A DNA stretch of 64,000 bases, from NCBI GenBank assembly GCA_037447655.1, contig JBBHKE010000684.1, positions 247,064 to 311,063 of the forward strand. Reading direction: 5' to 3'. Shown here piece by piece: positions 56,900-64,000 of this stretch; the stretch's first letter is position 1, and each line of letters begins with the position of its first letter. The notes below the pieces were generated by a model that was not told where the DNA came from, did not search any database, and saw nothing but the letters and a program-made list of their open reading frames with translations. The position numbers and the translations under genes are program-made. The stretch is from Zygnema cylindricum (Eukaryota > Streptophyta > Zygnematophyceae > Zygnematales > Zygnemataceae).

Positions 56900-58433
56900 G
56901 GTTATGGGCCCACCCTCTAGGTTACCAATCTTTAATGGAACAGGCTTCATATACTGGGAAAGTATGATGATAGGAGCTCTATGCGAAAAAAGGTTTTGGG
57001 GGATAGTGAGTGGACGATTGGGGCGTCCATCAAGTCTTGGAATTCCTCCAGGGTTTAAAGGAAGCAGATTCACCAGGAAAGAAGATTCACCTTCAACAGA
57101 GGAAACAAAGGAAGGAGAGGTGGTGGACAAAGGAAAGGAGAAAGAGGCGACCACACCAATAGCAACTGGTTTAGCATTCATGTCACCTATTCCGAGGAAC
57201 GAGGAGAATGATACTCAAACCTGGGACTTCAACAATATGGCGGCAAAGCACTTCATCTTACGCCATCTCACTCAAGGACTTGCATGTCCTCATTTGCAGG
57301 TAGAGAGGGCATCCGATCTTTGGATGGCTCTCATAGAGATGTACCGAAGTGGTACGATTCAGCAACAACAGTTGGCTGATCAGAAAGTTAATGAGTATGT
57401 ATACAAAGGGGGAAATATGTTGGATTTTTGCAATGAGCTAGCTACACTCTTCATGGAGCTAGAGAGTGCGGGAAAAGTTTTTAGTGAAAAAGAAAAGGTT
57501 AACTATTTACTAATGAAGTTACCTGATGAGTTCGAGAACATAGTCAACCGTGTGCAGGACTTGCCGGACTCAAGGTGGATATGGAACTCAGTGGTAGGGA
57601 TGATTCTCGTTCGAGAGAATATGATTGAGATCCGAAGGGGAGGAAAGAGTGGCCAAGCCTTGGCAACAGCGACCGATTAGAGGAACAAGGATTCCCGGAA
57701 ACTAGTCGGAAACTATGGGGGTAGGGAGCAGAAAAAACAGGTTGGCGAGTTCGAACCAAGGGCTCCCAAAGGTTTATGTCATTTTTGTAAGAAACCAGGG
57801 CACTATATGGCAAAGTGCACCAAGCTAACCGAGCTTCGGTTAAAGGAGGGGCAGACCGGTGGTACCCCGAGAGGAAAGAAAAAGGCCCTTGTCACACAGG
57901 TACTTGAGGCGAAATCTGAGGACGAGGACGATGAGCTCCTTTTGGATGAGGAGTTGGAGGCGAAAACTGAGGTTGAAATTCCACGAAGGCAGAAATGTGC
58001 TTACGGTGGATTGAAAGGTGAAGCAGGCTGGATTATTGATTCAGGTGCCTCAATGCACATGTGTAAGGATAGGCACTTGTTCACTAAGATAAGAAAGATT
58101 CCCACCGTAGAGATAGAGTACGGGGATGGGAGGATAGTCACCACTACTCTTGTAGGATCGGTAGATCTGAAAGTGTTAGTAGAAGGAAAGACATCCATAT
58201 TAGCATTCTCCGATGTATTGTTTATCCCGGAGCTGAACAAAAACCTTATCTCTACATCTGTATTAGATGATAAGGGTTTTTTTACTTGCACTAGGGAAGG
58301 AGTCTTTACTGCTAGTTTTGAGGAGGATGTCTATTTCATTGCTGAGAAAGGTAGCCATGGTATGTTTAGGCTGATCTTAAGTAATGAAACGAAGAAACTT
58401 TATTATGCTGGTGTTCATGATATTATGATGTAG
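56880..58433 (+). pseudogene. Element E gag and protease
   Basis: Starts MEVSKFQVMGPPSRLPIFNG, with the capsid region, the zinc knuckle CHFCKKPGHYMAKC and the protease WIIDSGASMHMC in one frame. TAG at 57678 replaces the Trp of TDWRN, and TAG at 58431 replaces the Trp of the LWHKRLGH zinc motif. Otherwise the frame is open and close to element A. Confidence 0.9.
56900..56914 (+). promoter_or_regulatory. Primer binding site of element E
   Basis: GGTTATGGGCCCACC, identical to the site in element A, directly after the LTR and within the gag frame. Confidence 0.75.
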
Positions 58434-59753
58434 CATAAGAGGCTTGGGCATGTGAATCTAGATAAGTTAAGAGAGATGAAAAAGATGGGAGTGGTGGAAG
58501 GGATTCAGTTCAGTGAGAGTAATGATAGAAGTGATTGTAGTGGGTGTGCTCAAGGTAAAGCACACAGATTACCCTTTCCTAAAACAGCCACCTACAAGGG
58601 AGAAAAACTTCTAGATCTAGTACACACAGATATTTGGGGACCAGCTAGAGTGCCCTCACCGGGGGGGAAGAGATTTATGATGACTATAAATGATGATTGG
58701 TCTTGGTATTCCCGGGTGTATTTTTTGAAAAACAAGTCAGAAGCTGAGGACTGTTTTAGACAATATAAAGCATGGAGCGAAAAACTCCATGAAACTCCAA
58801 TCAAGAGAGTAAGGAGTGACAATGGTGGAGAGTATACTTCTAACCAGTTTGAGGATTTTTTGAGGGAAGATGGGGTTCAACACCAAAAGACAGTTCCAGA
58901 AAATCCGGAACAGAATGGGGTAGCTGAAAGGTTAAATAGAACACTAAGTGATAGTGCTAGAAGTATGTTGTCGGATAAGAAGATAGGAAAAAGGTTTTGG
59001 GCAGAAGCAATGAACTGTGCTAATTACCTCAAAAATAGAGTTCTTACTTCAGCTATAAAAGATCAAACACCTTATGAGAGATGGACAGGCCGGAAACCAG
59101 ACTTATCTCATTTAAAGGTTTTCGGCAGTCAAGTATTCAGTCTAGATACAGATCGGTCAAATTGGAAGCTAGATCCTAAAGGAAAACCGGGATACTTATT
59201 AGGATATGATGAGGATGTTAAAGGATATAGAGTTTATGATCTAAAAAGAGAAGATATAATCTTAGTAAAGCATCTAGTAGTTATGGATGAAGGAAAGTCT
59301 GTGGATCCCTTCAAATATACAAAGTCAGTAAAGATCAGATTTGAGTCTGAAAATTCTGATGACTTTGAGCTTCCTAACTATCCAGGTTTTAGAGACGATG
59401 ACATTCTTGCAGGTACAAATCAGACTGAAAAGGACTCGGCTGTGGAAACTCCAGTGACAACTCTACCCGAAGTGGAAGACATGGTGGAAATTGATTTAGA
59501 ATCAAGGGATAGGGGAGAAACCAAGTTTGTTCCAAAGAATCCAAGGGAACCATCTATTCCAGCCTCAGATTTTGAAGGGGGAAGGAGAAGTAGTAAAAGA
59601 CTGCAAGAAAAACAAGTTAATAACAAGGTAACAAAACTATCTCATCAAGATGAACCTCAAACTTATGGAGAGGCGATGACTTGTCCAGAAAGAAATCGGT
59701 GGAAGACAGCCATCAATGAAGAGATGGCCTCAATTATGGCAGCCGATACTTAG
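58434..59753 (+). pseudogene. Element E integrase and linker
   Basis: HKRLGHMNLDK-like zinc motif (read VNLDK in the DNA context of A), CSGCAQGKAHRLPFP, then integrase HTDIWGPARV, VRSDNGGEYTSNQFEDF and ENPEQNGVAERLNRTL (D, D, E conserved). The GKR-type linker continues toward RT until TAG at 59751, which replaces the Trp of ADTWELVD. Confidence 0.9.
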
Positions 59754-61237
59754 GAGCTGGTGGATTGTCCACCTAACGGAAAACCAATCGGTTGTAAGTA
59801 GGTTTTCAAATTAAAATTGAACCCGGATAACACAATCGAGCGCTACAAGGCCCGACTAGTGGCAAAGGGATTTACACAAAAGGAGGGAATTGACTACGAG
59901 GAAACCTTTGCCCCGGTGGTCCGATTTCCCTCCGTCCGCATACTTCTCAGCTTGGCGGCAGCGGAAGACATGGAAGTGCACCAGATGGACATCAAAACAG
60001 CCTTTTTGCATGGAGAATTGGAAGAGGAGATCTTCATTGACAACCCGAAGGGTTTGTGGAAGAAGGAGAGGAGAGTAAGGTATGCCGGCTGATTAAATCT
60101 CTTTATGGTTTGAAACAGGCGCCTCGACAGTGGAATAAGAAGCTTGATGAGTTTCTTACCGGTCTGGGATATATCCCGATCAGCTCAGATCACTCAATCT
60201 ATGTTTTCGAAGATGAGGAAGGTTTTATATTTATTGCAATTTATGTTGATGATTTGCTTGTTTTAAGTAAATCAATGGAAAAAATTAATAAACTGAAAAC
60301 CGATCTTAAGGGGAGATTTGAAATGAAGGATATGGGGGAAGCAAAATATATTTTGGGAATTCAAGTAGAGAGAGACCGAAAAAGAAAAATTATAAGATTG
60401 ACTCAAAAGGAAGCAATAGGGAACATGCTTGAAAAATTTCAAATGGATAAAGCTAATAGTTGTACAACTCCAATGGAATTGAAGAAGGGAAGTGAGGGGA
60501 GTGAGGAAGAAGGAGTCATAGTCTTAGACGAGGAATTATCTCCTGAAGAACAGAAGTTCATGCAGACTATTCCTTACACGCAAGTAGTGGGAAGTCTAAT
60601 CTATTTTATGAATTGTACCCGGCCGGATTTAGCTGCAGCTATAGGAGTGCTGAGTAGAAGTCTAAATGCTCCCACTAAGAAGGATTGGGAGGCAGCTAAG
60701 AGAGTTCTTAGATACTTGATAGGAACTAGGGATATATGGTTGCATTTGGGTGGGGAGAATATTGACATCACTACTTGCAGTGATGCTAGTTATGGTGATG
60801 CTCCGATGAGGAGATGCACTTCTGGATATGTATTATATGTGGGTGATGGGGCTTGTTGTTGGAGTAGCAAACAGCAAAAGGTTATTGCTCAGTCCACCAT
60901 AGAGGCTGAGTATATGGCCTCTTGCTCTGCTGTAAAAGAATTGATGTGGGTCAAGTCTTTACTTGGTGAACTTGGTCATCTTAAGAGTGGTGTGCAGAAA
61001 ATATTTTGTGATAATCAAGCAGCAATCGCTATTTCTGCCAATCCTAAACATCATTTTAAAGCTAAACACATGGACATTAGACTCAGCTTTGTTAGAGAGA
61101 AAGTAGAAAATAAAATAATCAGTTTAGAGTACCGACCAGATAGTGAGATGGTAGCAGATATGATGACCAAACCTGTGCCTTCCCCTAAGCTAATTTTCTG
61201 CAGGGAGAAGTGTGGTTTGAAATTAAAGATTGACTAG
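59754..61237 (+). pseudogene. Element E reverse transcriptase and RNase H
   Basis: After TAG at 59799 (Trp of CKWV) RT runs [20 protein letters not shown] and [19 protein letters not shown] one-base deletion near 60.04 kb shifts the frame. From 60056 it is open to the end with KSLYGLKQAPRQW, YVDDLLVLS (about 60.24 kb), SDASYGDAPMRR, AQSTIEAEYMASC and FCDNQAAIAIS, all RT and RNase H signatures intact. Confidence 0.9.
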
Positions 61238-61250
61238 AAAATAAGGGGAG
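61238..61250 (+). promoter_or_regulatory. Polypurine tract of element E
   Basis: AAAATAAGGGGAG directly before the 3' LTR. Confidence 0.85.
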
Positions 61251-62299
61251 TGTAGAAACTAATGGTTTTAAAGTATTTTCTAGGTCTGAATAGAAATAAA
61301 GAAGCCAAGGCAGTCTACCTCTAACTTCTCTCTCCAACTCTCAAACTTGTCGCAGTCACTGAGAAATTGGAGAGGAAGCTAGAGCCATGGCTACCTAGGC
61401 TATCCTGAGGTTTACGGGAAATTTATACTAGTTTACGGATTATTTACTAAAAGGGATATGGCGGCCACAGGATTTGATCCTGGTACCTGCCGGCTGTCAG
61501 ATAGTAGATAGCCGGTAGCCTTAGCCGTTAGGTCTAGAAGTAGTCTTACGTAATATATTGTACGATATTAATTTAAACATTAATACGTAGGTTAAATCAT
61601 TTAACTCTAAATGTGTACGGTTTACATAGATCCGGTAATGTATAAGTACGAAATACGGTACATGCACAAAATCAATACCGCTCATTTTATTTCGTAAGTG
61701 AAACGAATACCGCGCATGTATTTATTACGGCTACGATTAAATTAGATTTTAATCGGACAACCGGAATTAGCGCCGAGATCGCGGAAGAAGATTTCGGCGG
61801 TTTGTGGTCATCGCCACATCGGATGACGCGTGGCGAAATTACATTTGATCGTGGAATCTCCGGAGATTATGGCACCGAATCCGGATATGACATGTGTCGA
61901 CATTTGGGACATGTCGTACAATGTTCGTACATAAAGTACACCGGCAGATGTACTTTTGCGTACGGAACTGTATTCTGATTGGTTCCGTACATCAGTAGAT
62001 AGAGTCTGTGAGAGAGATAGGACTTAGAAAAATTAGGAGATAGGACCCTTTCTCCCAGAGAGCTTCTGTACAAAAGGTCAACTTTGACCCTTCATAACTT
62101 ACTGCTCAGGGGAGCAAATTCAGAGATTTTTTTTGCTATCGACTCAAGGGAGTCTTGTCTTCACAAGGGTGAAGGTGGTCAGAGTTTTTATCTGCCAGGG
62201 TGGCATTTATTTTTGCTTAAACACAAAGGGGTCAGGATTATCCTAGAGGCTTCTTGGAAGCTGTCCACTCTGAGGACTTATGGAGGTCTCAGAGTTTCA
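61251..62299 (+). repeat. 3' LTR of element E
   Basis: Collinear with the 5' LTR. It ends GAGTTTCA, followed by CAAAA. Confidence 0.93.
61461..61536 (-). other. tRNA-like stretch in the element E 3' LTR (antisense)
   Basis: Counterpart of 56061-56137. Confidence 0.5.
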
Positions 62300-62737
62300 C
62301 AAAATAAGTAACATCCAAGCGTCACCGAATGCTAACTTAATAAGGGTTTTGACCCACCCAGAGGAGTAAACTGAGGCCACAGAAAACTCTTGTGATCAAA
62401 CTCCAAAGGTCTCGAAACCCCACGCATCCCTCCCAATCAGGGATCCGTCCAACTCCCTCCTTTAAAATCCCAAGGACTATTTCAATGAGAAAGCCCTAAG
62501 TATCCTTGTTGCCAAACAAGACACAAATTGACTAACTGGAAGTCAACTCCAACATGATCCAAAGATGGCTAAAAAGAGGTTGGCAAAATAGCTCTTTTCT
62601 GGTGAGTTTAGGTTTTGGAAGGCGACAGAACTGAGAGACAGTTCTGAGCCTTCATTTTCCAAGACAATATTGAATTCCAACAACCTAAAGTACTTAGAAC
62701 TAATACTTAGCATCAAAATCTGACACTACGGGACTCA
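62300..62737. other. Unassigned flank, no gene
   Basis: Continues the sequence interrupted by element E. No open frame or repeat is recognised. Confidence 0.5.
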
Positions 62738-63434
62738 GGGTAAGGTTCCATTAGGGGAAAAATGCCGTTGTCTACTGTAAGCCGTACTCTTTCGTACAGT
62801 ACCGTACCAAAAAAAAAGAAATGTCAGAAAAACAAGCCTACTAAATGAGGGATTTGATTCTCCACGATTATGGGCGTAAACGTGGACCGTCGGATGCATA
62901 ATCGAATACTCCATCGTCTGACACTTTTAGTTCGCAACAAGTGACCCGGAGTAGGTGAATTCTTAGCACCCGAACGAATAACATCGTGCCTCGTGGAAAA
63001 GTGAACAAATATCCACGACGACCGCACGACCAGGTGGGTACACGTCGCATATGACATGTGCCTTCCGCGAGGGAGGATGCGAGGCCATTGGAAGACGCAA
63101 AAAAGTCTTTGACGGAGGATATTGTTTCACGCGATCCACTAACCATTTTGACATTTTCGTACGCATTTACAAAACTTAAGTTTCGTCCGCTCGTACACAT
63201 TTTATTGAATGCGTCGTACGAGTCACTTTTTACCTTCGCTGGTACGAATACGTGGTCACAATTTGCTGCTAGAGATTCTCTGAAGATTACCAGAATCTTA
63301 TTTTTTTATTACGTGGCCAAATCAAAGTGTGCTACACAAAAACAAATGTCGGTTACTAACCCGACACAATGGAACGGTCACTTCAGTAAACGGATTTTTG
63401 ATGTTTACAGAGACCGCCTAATGGAACAACGCTC
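62738..63434 (+). mobile_element. TTCCATTAGG-type element, copy 3
   Basis: GGGTAAGGTTCCATTAGG ... CCTAATGGAACAACGCTC with perfect TCA duplication (62735-62737, 63435-63437). It is nearly identical in layout to 1918-2614, 60 kb away. The triplets TCA here, TTA at 3278 and TGA/TAA at 1918 define a TNA target. Confidence 0.9.
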
Positions 63435-64000
63435 TCATTCTATGTTTATTTCCCGAATATGTCAGAAATTTTGACTTATGAAAAGTCAGTTGGACAGCCT
63501 GTACTAATTTCCAACCGGCAAAAGCAATCATTACTTCAAAAAGTCAATAATTAACCTAGATTATGCAGTTAACAAAAACTGCCATATCTCTAATAATGTA
63601 TATCTGATAAATAAAAAAAAACAATCATTAGAAAGGTATTAAAAATTTCTATCTGTCAATATAAAATACAGCATATGTAACCCTGCCGTTGAAAAGATAT
63701 TGAACTTCAAATTTTCTACAATTTGCACCAAAACACTACTTTGACCTCACATATCTTGTAGCCTAATTATTCAAATTAAGTCAAATAAAGTTTTATTAGC
63801 TATGCTATATAGAATTTAATAGGGCGTTCGATTACAAAACAAAAAAATAATCTTTGTGATCATAATCGTCTCTCAAAAATGGCTTTTGGTGCCCTGCTGG
63901 CTTAATATTGACCAACTCCAAAATTGGTCCGAAACCACATCCAACGGAGTAGTAATAGGGTCGGAAATCCTCCATAGGCAATAAATATAATCGTGCATGA
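63435..64000. other. AT-rich end of window, no gene
   Basis: No open frame, repeat or RNA gene recognised. Confidence 0.5.

Larger units (their letters stand above)
55852..62299 (+). mobile_element. Element E: full-length Ty1/copia retrotransposon, inactive
   Basis: LTRs 55852-56899 and 61251-62299 (TGTAGAAACT ... GTTTCA) and a perfect target duplication CAAAA (55847-55851, 62300-62304). Coding order is as in A. Broken by four TGG-to-TAG stops (57678, 58431, 59751, 59799) and a one-base deletion near 60.04 kb. LTRs differ by roughly 3%. Confidence 0.95.

Noticed and set aside
57544-57813. Minus-strand frames over copia genes
   Set aside because: Shadows of the plus-strand gag-pol frames. 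The same holds for most minus frames across elements A and E.

Overview
The window is a repeat-dominated piece of a large eukaryotic nuclear genome. I see no bacterial-style operons, rRNA, CRISPR array or complete tRNA gene. A streptophyte (plant or charophyte alga) is the best guess. The copia elements are plant-like, and their primer site GGTTATGGGCCCACC complements the anticodon arm of initiator tRNA-Met with a plant-type stem. The one host gene I can build recalls plant receptor ectodomains and proline-rich wall proteins. The species cannot be told.

Layout. 0.9-6.1 kb is a nest of small DNA transposons: ends GGG...CCC with a TTCCAT or TTACAT motif just inside, 3-bp TNA target duplications (PIF/Harbinger-like), and often a near-perfect palindrome in the interior. 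Relatives lie at 14.3, 25.5, 27.2 and 62.7 kb. 7.2-12.4 kb is an old minus-strand copia element with a solo LTR inside one of its LTRs. 15.65-23.26 kb holds an untracked five-exon host gene on the plus strand, reconstructed from matching splice phases. Its introns are full of purine/pyrimidine microsatellites. The product would be a signal-peptide, proline-rich, N-glycosylated, GPI-anchored surface protein of 390 residues. 27.8-30.5 kb is a fragmentary retroelement inside a TNA-type element. 30.9-38.8 kb is a non-autonomous retroelement with split direct repeats (A1 ... B1-A2-B2) carrying a broken gag-protease-like frame that ends in a PHD-like finger; a hAT element sits in its A1 repeat. 41.2-55.4 kb is a nested stack of copia elements (F minus, D plus, C minus, A plus, and a solo LTR in C). 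55.85-62.3 kb is a further nearly full-length copia element (E) with a perfect CAAAA target duplication.

Transposon biology dominates. Copia families A-F share one design: the gag start codon lies in the last 20 bases of the 5' LTR, the internal initiator-tRNA primer site lies inside the gag reading frame, and each LTR carries, antisense to the element, a stretch resembling a tRNA (A-box and B-box). All elements look inactive because of stops, frameshifts or truncations. Element E has four stops, and all four replace a conserved tryptophan (TGG to TAG).
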